Origin: Curtobacterium sp. 9128
GTDB lineage: Bacteria > Actinomycetota > Actinomycetes > Actinomycetales > Microbacteriaceae
Direction: 5' to 3'
NCBI RefSeq assembly: GCF_007673775.1
Contig: NZ_VEAF01000003.1
Span: 1 to 64,000, forward strand
Length of the DNA stretch: 64,000 nt
Under the pieces are notes generated by a model that did not search any database, had not been told where the DNA came from, and saw nothing but the letters and a program-made list of their open reading frames with translations. Both the position numbers and the translations under genes were made by a program. This document shows, one piece after another, positions 49,290 to 57,220 of this stretch; the first letter of the stretch is position 1; each line of letters begins with the position of its first letter.

Positions 49290-49577
49290 ATGGCTGACAA
49301 GTCACTGAACCGCACCGAGCTCGTCGCTGCCGTCGCGCAGGAGTCCGGCCAGAGCCAGGCCACCGTCAACGGCGTCGTCGACGCCCTCTTCAGCGTCGTC
49401 TCGGGCTCCGTGGCCGACGGCACGAAGGTCACCATCCCCGGGTGGATCGCCTTCGAGAAGACGCACCGTGCCGCCCGCACCGGCCGCAACCCGCAGACCG
49501 GCGAGGCCATCGAGATCGCCGCGAGCGACTCGGTCAAGGTCAGCGCCGGCTCGAAGCTCAAGGCAGCGGTCAAGTAG
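49290..49577 (+). CDS. HU-family nucleoid DNA-binding protein
   Basis: 95 residues: MADKSLNRTELVAAVAQESG, the beta-arm PGWIAFEKTHRAARTGRNPQ and end KVSAGSKLKAAVK. It binds and bends DNA as a dimer. It lacks the long Lys/Ala-rich tail of mycobacterial Hup. GAGGAGG lies upstream; an in-frame earlier start at 49248 is less likely. A TAGGTT -10-like box is near 49169. The rest of the 275-base spacer before it shows only the rpsN terminator. Confidence 0.94.
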   Translation: MADKSLNRTELVAAVAQESGQSQATVNGVVDALFSVVSGSVADGTKVTIPGWIAFEKTHRAARTGRNPQTGEAIEIAASDSVKVSAGSKLKAAVK

Positions 49578-49589
49578 GACTGCTCCGGC

Positions 49590-49622
49590 ACGAAGGGGAC
49601 GGCGTCATGCCGTCCCCTTCGT
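49590..49622 (+). terminator. Hairpin terminator after the HU gene
   Basis: ACGAAGGGGACGGC pairs perfectly with GCCGTCCCCTTCGT around GTCAT. The following spacer to 49778 holds loosely repeated GTCGTT-CCGGTGGGC strings and no gene. Confidence 0.9.
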
Positions 49623-49766
49623 CGTTCCCGGTGTGGGCACGGCGGTCTCGTCGTTGCCGGTGGGCGTCGTCACGTCGTCAGTCTGCGCCGGCTCGTCGTT
49701 CCTGTGGGCGTCGCGGTCTCGTCCACAGGTGCGGGGATCGATTCTGTCGGCGGTGGGGCTCGCCCG

Positions 49767-49772
49767 TAGGCT
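49767..49772 (+). promoter_or_regulatory. -10 box TAGGCT, leaderless start of copD gene
   Basis: TAGGCT ends six bases before GTG 49779, predicting transcription from the start codon. Confidence 0.45.
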
Positions 49773-49778
49773 GTCCTG

Positions 49779-51872
49779 GTGAACCGGATCGCGCGCGTCA
49801 GCGGCCCAGCCGTGCTCGTGCTGGTCGCGTTCGTCGCGCTCCTCGTGGCGCTCGTGATCGGCGGGGGAGCGACGCCTGCGCTCATCGCGGACCCGGGCGC
49901 GGCCGTGCGGTTCGGGCTCCCGATCGCTCGGGTGTTCGTCGACCTGTCGGCCGCGGCGACGATCGGCGGGCTCGCGCTCGCGACCGTCGGACTGTCCCGG
50001 AGCGCTCCGGAGTGGAACCGCGCCGTCGACGTGGCCGCCGCGTCCGCCGGCGTGTGGACGGTAGCCTCCGCCGTCACGACGTTCTTCACGTTCCTCAGCG
50101 TCGCCGGGTCGAAGGTCAGCCTCGACGAGCAGTTCGGGCAGTCGATGGGGGTGTTCCTCACCGGCACCGACCTCGGCCTCGCGTGGCTGGTGACGGTGCT
50201 CGTCGCCGCGGCGGTGACGGTGCTGTGCTTCGCCGTCCGGTCCCGCGGCATGGTCGCACTCACCACGGGCGTCGCGATGATCGGCCTCATCCCCCTCGCG
50301 CAGCAGGGGCACGCTTCCGGCACCGCGAGTCACGATGCAGCGGTCACGGCCCTCGGCCTGCACCTCGTCGGTGCCGCGCTCTGGGTCGGCGGACTCCTCA
50401 TGCTGGTGCTCGTCCGCGGGCTCGTCCCCGGTGACCGACTGGCGGCCGTCGTCGGACGGTACTCCAGCATCGCCCTCGGCTGCTTCGTCCTCGTCGCGGT
50501 GTCCGGCGTCGCCTCCGCGCAGATCCGGGTCGGGGCGCTGACGAACCTGTTCTCCCCGTACGGTGTCCTGATCCTCGTGAAGGTCGGTGCGATCGTCGCG
50601 ATGGGCGTCCTCGGCGTCGTGCAGCGGCGACGGACCATCACGGACCTCGTCGCCGACCCCGCACGGTCCCGCCCCTTCTGGACCCTCGTCGTGGTGGAGC
50701 TCGCGGTGATGGGGGTCGCGTCCGGGTTCGCCGCCGCGCTCGGGCGGACGGCGCCCCCGGTCGACCAGATCGCGCTCAGCAAGACGACGAACCCGACACC
50801 GGCGGAACTCCTCACCGACGACCTGCTCCCGCACGCCCCCGGGCCGTGGGGGTGGCTGACGGCGTGGAACATCGACCTGTTCTGGCTGATGGCCGCCGTC
50901 CTGCTCGCGGCGACCTACGCTGCCGGGGTCGTCCGGCTGCGTCGTCGCGGCGTGCGGTGGCCGGTCCGGCGGACGGTGGCGGCGGCGATCGCCGTCGTCT
51001 GCCTGGTGGTCGCGACGTCCGGCTCGCTGCACGACTACGACCGGTTCCTCGTCTCCGCGAACGTCGGCGCCCACGTGCTGCTCGGGCTCGTCGTGCCGGC
51101 ACTCGCCTGGGTGGCGGCGCCGGTGCAGCTCATCCGCGCGGCGGTCCTGCCGCGCGACGACGACAGCACCGGGGTCCGCGAGTGGACCGGCGTGCTCGTC
51201 GACAACGCCGCGGTGCGGTACCTCGTGCAGCCGTTCCCGGCGTTCCTGCTCCTGGCGGCCATCTGGTGGGCGTTCTACGACACGCAGGCGCTCCGGTGGT
51301 CCGCCTCGGACCCGATCGGCCGCACGGTGACGGACGTCGTCTTCCTGCTCGTCGGGCTCCTCGCGCTGCCGACGCTCTGCACGCCCGTGGCGGCCGGTGC
51401 GCGAACGGCCTCCGTCCCGGCGTTCCTCGTCCGGATCGTCGGCGGCGTCGTCGTGGCCGCCGGGCTCGTGTCGCTCGGCGTCGCGATGCAGGGGCCGCTC
51501 GGGCTGCTGCAGGCGTCGTGGTTCGGGGCGATGGGACGCACGTGGGGGCCGCTCCCGCTGGTCGACCAGGCACGCGGGGGCGTCGTGCTCGTCGTCGCCG
51601 GGGTGCTGCTGCTCGTCGCGGTGGTCGTCGTGGGGCTGGTGCGGGTGCGTCAGGACCGTGCCGGAGCCGGAGCCGGAGCCGGAGCGGGTGCGGGCGCGGG
51701 TGCCGGTGCCGGTGTTGATGCTGGGGCACCTGGTGCTGCTCGTGTGTCTGCGGTCGGGGGTGCTCGTCCCGCTGCTGCCGGCGGCGGGCCCCGTCGGACC
51801 GGCACTCGGCCGGCGGTGCCGGACGACGACTTCGACGAGGTCAGTGCGGACTCCGAGACGAGCAGCCCGTGA
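49779..51872 (+). CDS. CopD + CtaG-like copper/cytochrome oxidase assembly membrane protein
   Basis: 697 residues. The N-terminal half (1-330) has about eight helices of the CopD type, with HASGTASHDAAVTALGLHLV placing histidines in the membrane. The C-terminal half (350-610) matches caa3 oxidase assembly protein CtaG (WNIDLFWLMAAVLLAATYAA, HDYDRFLVSANVGAHVLLG). The fused form is common in actinobacteria and is linked to copper delivery to oxidases. The tail has an Ala-Gly run encoded by a GCCGGA hexamer repeat (51661-51685), then disordered residues. The stop overlaps the helicase start. Confidence 0.87.
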   Translation: MNRIARVSGPAVLVLVAFVALLVALVIGGGATPALIADPGAAVRFGLPIARVFVDLSAAATIGGLALATVGLSRSAPEWNRAVDVAAASAGVWTVASAVTTFFTFLSVAGSKVSLDEQFGQSMGVFLTGTDLGLAWLVTVLVAAAVTVLCFAVRSRGMVALTTGVAMIGLIPLAQQGHASGTASHDAAVTALGLHLVGAALWVGGLLMLVLVRGLVPGDRLAAVVGRYSSIALGCFVLVAVSGVASAQIRVGALTNLFSPYGVLILVKVGAIVAMGVLGVVQRRRTITDLVADPARSRPFWTLVVVELAVMGVASGFAAALGRTAPPVDQIALSKTTNPTPAELLTDDLLPHAPGPWGWLTAWNIDLFWLMAAVLLAATYAAGVVRLRRRGVRWPVRRTVAAAIAVVCLVVATSGSLHDYDRFLVSANVGAHVLLGLVVPALAWVAAPVQLIRAAVLPRDDDSTGVREWTGVLVDNAAVRYLVQPFPAFLLLAAIWWAFYDTQALRWSASDPIGRTVTDVVFLLVGLLALPTLCTPVAAGARTASVPAFLVRIVGGVVVAAGLVSLGVAMQGPLGLLQASWFGAMGRTWGPLPLVDQARGGVVLVVAGVLLLVAVVVVGLVRVRQDRAGAGAGAGAGAGAGAGAGVDAGAPGAARVSAVGGARPAAAGGGPRRTGTRPAVPDDDFDEVSADSETSSP

Positions 51873-53182
51873 GCGTCGAGCTGAGCACCGAGCAGCGGGC
51901 CGTCTTCGAGTACATCGAGTCGACGCGCGACCACGTGTTCATCACCGGTCGTGCCGGCACCGGCAAGTCGACGCTGCTGAACCACCTGTCCTGGAACACC
52001 GAGAAGCAGGTCGTCATCTGCGCCCCCACCGGCGTCGCCGCGCTGAACGTCGGCGGGCAGACGATCCACTCGCTCTTCCGACTGCCGATCGGCCTGATCG
52101 CCGACACCGAGCTCCGGCAGGGCCCCGACACCCGCAAGCTGCTCAACACCGTCGACACGCTGGTCATCGACGAGGTCTCGATGGTCAACGCGGACCTGCT
52201 CGACGCGATGGACCGGTCGTTGCGGAAGGCGCGCGGGCGGCAGTTCGAGGCGTTCGGCGGCGTGCAGGTGGTGATGTTCGGCGACCCGTACCAGCTCCCT
52301 CCGGTGCCCGGCGACGCCGACGAGCGCGCCTACTTCACCGACCACTACCGGTCACTGTGGTTCTTCGACGCGAAGGTGTGGCTCGAGGCCGAGCTCAACA
52401 TCATCGAGCTCGCGACCGTGCACCGGCAGCGCGACGACGCCTTCGCCGCGATGCTCACCGCTGTTCGGCACGGGCGGGTCACGGCGGACATCGCGAACCG
52501 GCTCAACGAAGCCGGAGCGCGGCCGGCCCCGGAGGACGCGATCACGTTGGCGACGCGGAACGACACCGTGGCGAAGATCAACAAGGCCGCGCTCGACCGG
52601 CTCCCCGGCCGGACGAAGACCGCACGGGCCGACGTCAACGGCGACTTCGGTGGTCGGAACTTCCCCGCCGACGAAGCCCTCGAGCTGAAGCCCGGCGCGC
52701 ACGTGATGTTCCTGCGCAACGACCCGGACCAGCGCTGGGTGAACGGCACGCTCGGCATCGTCCAGACCATCCGGGACACCGTGTGGGTCGACGTCGACGG
52801 GGAGTCCTTCGAGGTCCAGCCGTCCGTCTGGGAGAAGTTCAAGTACTCCTACGACGCCGACAAGAAGGAACTCAAGAAGGACACCGTCGGGGAGTTCCAG
52901 CAGTTCCCCCTGCGCCTGGCCTGGGCCGTCACGATCCACAAGTCGCAGGGCAGCACGTACGACCGTGCCGTCATCGACCTCGGCAACCGGGTGTTCAGCG
53001 CGGGACAGACCTACGTCGCGCTGTCGCGGTTGACCTCACTGGACGGGCTGTACCTCAGTCGGCCGCTGCGGCCGCAGGACATCATCGTGGACCTCGACGT
53101 CCGGCGCTTCATGTCCGAGGCGCCGCGGATCGTCGCCACGCAGCTCGAGGCCGCGACGGGCGAGAGCAGCCCCGAGGCCTGA
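51869..53182 (+). CDS. Pif1/RecD-like ATP-dependent DNA helicase
   Basis: 437 residues, superfamily 1. Motif I GRAGTGKSTLLNHL, motif II LVIDEVSMVNADLLDAM, motif III FGDPYQLPPVPGD and a C-terminal UvrD-like part with AVTIHKSQGSTYDRAVIDLG are clear. Compared with eukaryotic Pif1 the protein is short, as in the compact bacterial branch. Likely roles are 5'-3' unwinding of forks or G-rich structures. It overlaps the copD stop as GTGA, an odd pairing. It ends at a region of Z-DNA-prone and palindromic repeats. Confidence 0.9.
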   Translation: MSVELSTEQRAVFEYIESTRDHVFITGRAGTGKSTLLNHLSWNTEKQVVICAPTGVAALNVGGQTIHSLFRLPIGLIADTELRQGPDTRKLLNTVDTLVIDEVSMVNADLLDAMDRSLRKARGRQFEAFGGVQVVMFGDPYQLPPVPGDADERAYFTDHYRSLWFFDAKVWLEAELNIIELATVHRQRDDAFAAMLTAVRHGRVTADIANRLNEAGARPAPEDAITLATRNDTVAKINKAALDRLPGRTKTARADVNGDFGGRNFPADEALELKPGAHVMFLRNDPDQRWVNGTLGIVQTIRDTVWVDVDGESFEVQPSVWEKFKYSYDADKKELKKDTVGEFQQFPLRLAWAVTIHKSQGSTYDRAVIDLGNRVFSAGQTYVALSRLTSLDGLYLSRPLRPQDIIVDLDVRRFMSEAPRIVATQLEAATGESSPEA

Positions 53183-53226
53183 GCGCGCGCGGGTGCGCGC
53201 GTGTGTGCGTGCGTGCGCGTGTGTGC
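53183..53226 (+). repeat. Alternating purine-pyrimidine tract
   Basis: From 53193 to 53226 purines (G) and pyrimidines (C or T) alternate without a break, after a GCGCGCGC run. Such sequence can adopt Z-DNA under negative supercoiling. Confidence 0.8.
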
Positions 53227-53240
53227 TTGGACGGCGCCCG

Positions 53241-53292
53241 ACTCGGAACGACATCGTCGCTGTCGTACGACAACGCCGATGTCGTTCCGAGT
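53241..53292. repeat. 52-bp palindrome with GTCGTACGAC core
   Basis: Arms begin ACTCGGAACGACATCG and end CGATGTCGTTCCGAGT; only two symmetric pairs mismatch. The core is at 53262-53271. It belongs to the same family as the elements at 22.5-22.8 kb and again lies between convergent genes. Confidence 0.93.
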
Positions 53293-53318
53293 CCGGCCGG
53301 CCACTTGCACACGCAACG

Positions 53319-53358
53319 AACGACGGGGTCGATGTCGTACGACATCGACCCCGTCGTT
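53319..53358. repeat. 40-bp perfect palindrome with GTCGTACGAC core
   Basis: AACGACGGGGTCGAT, the core GTCGTACGAC, and ATCGACCCCGTCGTT form an exact palindrome, followed by CCGAGTCG. The inner arms differ from those at 53241-53292 yet still pair fully, so symmetry is kept while sequence changes. Confidence 0.95.
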
Positions 53359-53364
53359 CCGAGT

Positions 53365-53433
53365 CGACCCAGGAGCGCGAGCGCACCCGACCCAGGAGCG
53401 CGAGCGCACCCGACCCAGGAGCGCGAGCGCACC
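53365..53433 (+). repeat. Three perfect 23-bp tandem repeats
   Basis: The 23-bp unit starting CGACCCAGGAGCGCGAGCGC is present at 53365, 53388 and 53411, with a degenerate fourth to about 53471. It fills the gap to the end of the DUF4383 gene. No spacers, so it is not a CRISPR array. Confidence 0.92.
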
Positions 53434-53474
53434 CTGTCAGCCCAGCCCAACTCAGGCGCGCGAGCGCACCCCGG

Positions 53475-53921
53475 TCAGGCGTTGGAAGCGCGCAGTGCGC
53501 GGATGTTCTGCCGGTCGGCGCCGAGCCCGGTGAGGAGCAGGACGACACCGACGATGGCGTTGAAGACGTTGTCGGTGGTGTTCAGCGCGAAGACGTTCGC
53601 CGAGGTGCCCGAGAACACGAAGCCGTACACCGCGAGCACGACGAGCACGACGCCGACGAAGCGGTTGACGTTGCGGGAGCCGATCGTGTTGCCGAGGCCG
53701 ACGATGAAGAACGCGGCCGCGAGGATCGTCCACAGGAAGGCCAGGGCCGGGTTCACGGAGAAGGAGTCCCAGAGCATGCCGCCCTTGTCCCCGAAGAACG
53801 CGTGGCCGGCGTCGCCGGCGAAGAAGAACCCGAGGACGCCCCAGATGGCGAGCAGCGTACCGACGGTCAGCGCGAGGGCGCGGTTCGGCGATGCGATGAT
53901 GCTCGGTTCCTTGACGGCCAC
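53475..53921 (-). CDS. DUF4383 membrane protein
   Basis: 148 residues with four helices and the family pattern SPNRALALTVGTLLAIWGVLG, then VLVVLAVYGFVFSG and NTTDNVFNAIVGVVLLLTG. Function unknown. GTG 53921 has GAGGAG six bases upstream and gives the usual length; longer frames read into low-quality codons. Divergent from the PAP2 gene. Confidence 0.85.
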   Translation of the reverse strand: MAVKEPSIIASPNRALALTVGTLLAIWGVLGFFFAGDAGHAFFGDKGGMLWDSFSVNPALAFLWTILAAAFFIVGLGNTIGSRNVNRFVGVVLVVLAVYGFVFSGTSANVFALNTTDNVFNAIVGVVLLLTGLGADRQNIRALRASNA

Positions 53922-54079
53922 TTCGGTCTCCTCTGCTTGCGCCACGAGGTCCGTCGTGGCTGACTCCTGCGGCGCGGTGCGGACACCCTGCCGGAACAGG
54001 CCGATCGGTGCCTGCTTCCCAGCATTCGACCGGCCCGCCAACGGTATCGTGTCCGACCCCGACCGACCCAATCGGTGAT

Positions 54080-54093
54080 CGGTCGATCGACCG
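54080..54093. promoter_or_regulatory. 14-bp palindrome between DUF4383 and PAP2 genes
   Basis: CGGTCGATCGACCG is a perfect palindrome in the 250-base divergent spacer, following a TATCGT -10-like box at 54044-54049. It is a possible operator; nothing else was recognised there apart from the GAGGAGG of the PAP2 gene. Confidence 0.4.
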
Positions 54094-54171
54094 GTGTCCC
54101 GACCCGGCCGGAGTGCCGCGACGAGGCGGACGACCAGACCCGCGACGACGACCCCGAGGAGGACGATCCCC

Positions 54172-55086
54172 GTGACCCGCACGCCGGAGCGCACCGCTCC
54201 CGACCCGCGCGAGGACGGGCGCGGACCGAGCGTCTCACGTCGGATGCGGTGGGCTGTGTTGGCGGCTCTGGGGTTCGTGATCGTGCCTTCCGTCTATGCG
54301 GTCGCCGTGTTGACGCCGTTGGGGCAGCGGGTCGAGGACTCCGCACTCGGCGGTGTCCGGTCGAGCGACCTGTTCGGGTCGGACACCGCGCTCAACGTCA
54401 TCTCGGTCCCGGTGATCCTGCTGCTCGTGGTGGTGATCGCTGCCGTGGCGTTCGCACGGAGGCGGCTCGCCGTCGGACTGGCGGCTGGCGTCGTGGTCCT
54501 CGCCTCGGCGAGCACCTCCACGGTACTCAAAGACCTCGCTGTGCGCCCGCAGATAGCCGGGTCGACGACACCGAACTCGTTCCCGTCCGGGCACGCGACG
54601 ATCGCGATGGCCGCGCTCTTCGCGGTGCTCATGGTCACCCCCCGCCGCTTCCGGTCGATCGTGCTCGTCATCGGCGCGGCCTACGCGGTCTTCGTCGCCA
54701 ACCAGACGGTGGTGTACGGCTGGCACCGCGTGAGCGACATCGTCGGGGCGTGCGCGGTGGCGTTGTTCTGGCTGGGGATCGTCCGCGCGGTCGGACCCCG
54801 GGTCGACCGGGGTGCCCGGGGTGACCGGGACGGCCGACGTGGACCGCGTCGGGTCGTGACGGCCGTCCTGCTGGTGGCGACGGGTGTGGTCGCGGCCGTG
54901 GGCGTCGCGGCGGTGGTCGTGGCCGTGTCCAGGGGCAGCGCGGGCGACCACGAGGCGATGCTCGTCGCCGGGCGCATGGCGTCGTCGGCGAGTGTGCTGC
55001 TCACGGTGACCGCGGTGTGGCTGGCGGACGGCATGCACCACGTGGCCCGCACGACGGACACGAGCGGGATCCCGGCACCCGTCTGA
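54172..55086 (+). CDS. PAP2-family phosphatase, membrane-bound
   Basis: 304 residues. After a basic start, about seven to eight helices. The phosphatase motifs are KDLAVRP (about 120), PNSFPSGHATIAM and YGWHRVSDIVGA, giving the three conserved active-site parts with catalytic His. Substrates are lipid phosphates such as undecaprenyl pyrophosphate or phosphatidic acid. GTG 54172 follows GAGGAGG with eight-base spacing and was preferred over the ATG at 54094. Confidence 0.9.
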   Translation: MTRTPERTAPDPREDGRGPSVSRRMRWAVLAALGFVIVPSVYAVAVLTPLGQRVEDSALGGVRSSDLFGSDTALNVISVPVILLLVVVIAAVAFARRRLAVGLAAGVVVLASASTSTVLKDLAVRPQIAGSTTPNSFPSGHATIAMAALFAVLMVTPRRFRSIVLVIGAAYAVFVANQTVVYGWHRVSDIVGACAVALFWLGIVRAVGPRVDRGARGDRDGRRGPRRVVTAVLLVATGVVAAVGVAAVVVAVSRGSAGDHEAMLVAGRMASSASVLLTVTAVWLADGMHHVARTTDTSGIPAPV

Positions 55087-55116
55087 GCCGAGCACTCGCG
55101 GGAATGCCCCGGGTGC

Positions 55117-55129
55117 GGTACGTTGTACC
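55117..55129 (+). promoter_or_regulatory. Inverted repeat GGTAC-GTT-GTACC upstream of LLM gene
   Basis: Perfect 5-bp arms lie 44 bases before the ATG, followed by a second small repeat ATGC-AAAC-GCAT near 55140. Both are in the predicted promoter of the flavin oxidoreductase gene. Confidence 0.4.
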
Positions 55130-55173
55130 CGGTAGTTCGATGCAAACGCATTGATCTCACGGAAGGCGACACC

Positions 55174-56313
55174 ATGCAGTTCGGCATCTTCACGGTCAGT
55201 GACGTCACGACCGACCCCACCACCGGTTCCACCCCGGACGACACGCAGCGCGTCCGCGACATCATGACCATCGCCGAGCACGCCGACCAGGCCGGCCTCG
55301 ACGTCTTCGCCACCGGCGAGCACCACAACCCGCCGTTCGTCGCGTCCTCGCCGACGACGATGCTCGGGTACCTCGCCGGCCGCACGAAGCAGATCACGCT
55401 GTCCACCTCGACCACCCTGATCACGACGAACGACCCCGTGCGCATCGCCGAGGAGTACGCGATGCTCCAGGTCATCTCCGACGGTCGTATGGACCTCATG
55501 ATGGGCCGTGGCAACACCGGCCCGGTCTACCCGTGGTTCGGGCAGGACATCCGGCAGGGCGTGAACCTGGCGATCGAGAACTACGCGCTCGTCCGCCAGC
55601 TCTGGGAGAACGAGGTCGTGAACTGGCAGGGGAAGTTCCGCACGCCGCTGCAGGGCTTCACGTCGACCCCGCGTCCCCTCGACGGCGTCGCACCCTTCGT
55701 CTGGCACGGCTCCATCCGCACCCCGGAGATCGCCGAGCAGGCCGCGTACTACGGCGACGGCTTCTTCCACAACAACATCTTCTGGCCGATCCAGCACACC
55801 GCACAGATGGTCGGCCTCTACCGGCAGCGCTTCGAGCACTACGGTCACGGCGCAGCCGACCAGGCGATCGTCGGGCTCGGCGGGCAGTTCTTCGCCCGGA
55901 AGAACTCGCAGGACGCCGTCGACGAGTTCCGCCCCTACTTCGACAACGCCCCGGTCTACGGACACGGTCCCTCGATGGAGGACTTCGCCGCCCAGACGCC
56001 GCTCACCGTCGGGTCGCCGCAGCAGGTGATCGACCGGTACGCCGCGATGAAGGACAGCGTCGGGCACTACCAGCGCCAGCTCTTCCTCGTCGACCACGCC
56101 GGGCTGCCGCTCAAGACGGTGCTCGAGCAGATCGACATCCTGGCCGAGGAGATCGTCCCCGCGCTCCGCACGATCAACGACGAGGGGCGCCCGGCGAACG
56201 TGCCGTCGAACCCGCCGAGCCACGCCGAGCGCGTCGCGGCGGCACGGCTCGCCGGGACGGCCGGCAGTGACCACGTCGCCGCGGTCGACGAGTTCACGGG
56301 CGCGTCGGTCTAG
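55174..56313 (+). CDS. LLM-class (luciferase-like) flavin-dependent oxidoreductase
   Basis: 379 residues, TIM-barrel of the luciferase-like monooxygenase family. Seen are MQFGIFTVSDV, FATGEHHNPPFVASSP, the flavin-contact ISDGRMDLMMGRGNTGPVYP and TVGSPQQVIDRYAAMKD. It uses FMNH2 or F420 to oxidise a small organic substrate not identifiable here. GAAGG precedes the ATG. It is monocistronic, ended by a GGAGGCCCG-type hairpin. Confidence 0.88.
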   Translation: MQFGIFTVSDVTTDPTTGSTPDDTQRVRDIMTIAEHADQAGLDVFATGEHHNPPFVASSPTTMLGYLAGRTKQITLSTSTTLITTNDPVRIAEEYAMLQVISDGRMDLMMGRGNTGPVYPWFGQDIRQGVNLAIENYALVRQLWENEVVNWQGKFRTPLQGFTSTPRPLDGVAPFVWHGSIRTPEIAEQAAYYGDGFFHNNIFWPIQHTAQMVGLYRQRFEHYGHGAADQAIVGLGGQFFARKNSQDAVDEFRPYFDNAPVYGHGPSMEDFAAQTPLTVGSPQQVIDRYAAMKDSVGHYQRQLFLVDHAGLPLKTVLEQIDILAEEIVPALRTINDEGRPANVPSNPPSHAERVAAARLAGTAGSDHVAAVDEFTGASV

Positions 56314-56333
56314 TCCGGACCAGCTGCCGGACG

Positions 56334-56365
56334 GGAGGCCCGGTGCCAGCTGGCACCGTCCCTCC
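56334..56365. terminator. Hairpin terminator after LLM gene
   Basis: GGAGGCCCGGTGCCA and TGGCACCGTCCCTCC pair with two mismatches. It lies between convergent LLM and SMR genes; the rest of the gap to 56451 is GC-rich with no further feature. Confidence 0.75.
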
Positions 56366-56451
56366 AGGCACGGCCGGCCCGCCGCTGGCGCGTCGCGCCG
56401 GTACCGGCTGGAGGGGCCCACCTCCCGTCCGTCTCGGCGTGCTTCCGGTCC

Positions 56452-56823
56452 CTACGCGCGGTCCGACACGGCGGTGGGGACGACGGCACGCGGAGGCTCG
56501 ACCGGCTTCGCAGGCAGGAGCTTCAGCCCGACCACGCAGCCGACGATCCCCGCGATGAACACCACGCGGAGGACCGTCACCGGCTCGTCGCCGGTCGCCA
56601 TGCCCCACAGCACGGTGAGGGCCGCGCCCGTCCCCGTCCAGACTGCGTAGGCGGTGCTGATCGGGATGTGCCGGAGCACGTACCCGAAGGCCACGAGGCT
56701 GACGACGATCGTGGCGGCGAAGACGAGCGTCGGTCCGAGCCGGGTGAACCCCTGGCTCTGGCCGAGTGCCGTCGCCCAGACCGTCTCGAGTGCGGCGCTG
56801 ACGAACAGCACGACCCATGCCAC
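56452..56823 (-). CDS. SMR-family multidrug exporter subunit 1
   Basis: 123 residues, four helices. The active-site Glu is in AALETVWATALGQSQGF (about residue 13), with ISTAYAVWTGTGAALTVLWG in helix 3. It follows its homologue with one base between stop and start, so the pair probably forms a heterodimeric SMR exporter such as YkkCD/EbrAB types. A Pro/Val-rich tail of about 20 residues is extra. Confidence 0.9.
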   Translation of the reverse strand: MAWVVLFVSAALETVWATALGQSQGFTRLGPTLVFAATIVVSLVAFGYVLRHIPISTAYAVWTGTGAALTVLWGMATGDEPVTVLRVVFIAGIVGCVVGLKLLPAKPVEPPRAVVPTAVSDRA

Positions 56824-56824
56824 C

Positions 56825-57139
56825 TCAGCTCACCACCTTGAGGCCGACCACGCACGCGACGAGGCCGAGGACGAGCGCGACACGACCGACGGACGCGGCC
56901 TCCTGTCGCCTGGCGATCGCGACGAGCACGGTCAGGGACGCACCGATGCCGACCCACACCGCGTAGGCCGTGCCGACGGGGATCGCGGTCATCGCGAACG
57001 CCAGCCCGGCCATGCTCGCGGCCATGCCGAGGACGAAGACGATCGTCGGCACCACCTTCTTGAAGCCGTTCGACATGCCGAGCGCGGTGGCCCACACCGC
57101 TTCGAGCACCCCGGACAGGATCAGGACCACCCAGGTCAT
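56825..57139 (-). CDS. SMR-family multidrug exporter subunit 2
   Basis: 104 residues, four helices, proton/substrate Glu in SGVLEAVWATALGMSNGFKK (about residue 13) and GTAYAVWVGIGASLTVLVAI. GGAGGAGG precedes the ATG. It is the promoter-proximal member of the pair and divergent from a TetR regulator. Exported compounds are typically cationic; guanidinium is another known substrate of this family. Confidence 0.91.
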   Translation of the reverse strand: MTWVVLILSGVLEAVWATALGMSNGFKKVVPTIVFVLGMAASMAGLAFAMTAIPVGTAYAVWVGIGASLTVLVAIARRQEAASVGRVALVLGLVACVVGLKVVS

Positions 57140-57155
57140 CGTGCCTCCTCCGAGA

Positions 57156-57208
57156 GTCGCACGAGTGTGCGACAACCTCTGTTCTAGCACGAGTTCGTAC
57201 AGTCGTGC
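57156..57208. promoter_or_regulatory. Two inverted repeats between SMR pair and tetR
   Basis: GTCGCAC-GAGT-GTGCGAC (57156-57173) and GCACGA-N10-TCGTGC (57187-57208) lie in the 81-base divergent spacer. Both contain related CGCAC/CGTGC half-sites, as expected for operators of the TetR repressor controlling itself and the exporter. Confidence 0.65.
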
Positions 57209-57220
57209 CACAATGACCGG

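Noticed and set aside
49623..49778. Functional tandem repeat after the HU gene
   Set aside because: The GTCGTT-GGTGGGC strings are loose and irregular, and no symmetry or ORF was found.
53365..53433. CRISPR-like regular repeats
   Set aside because: The 23-bp units are directly adjacent with no spacers and no cas genes are present.
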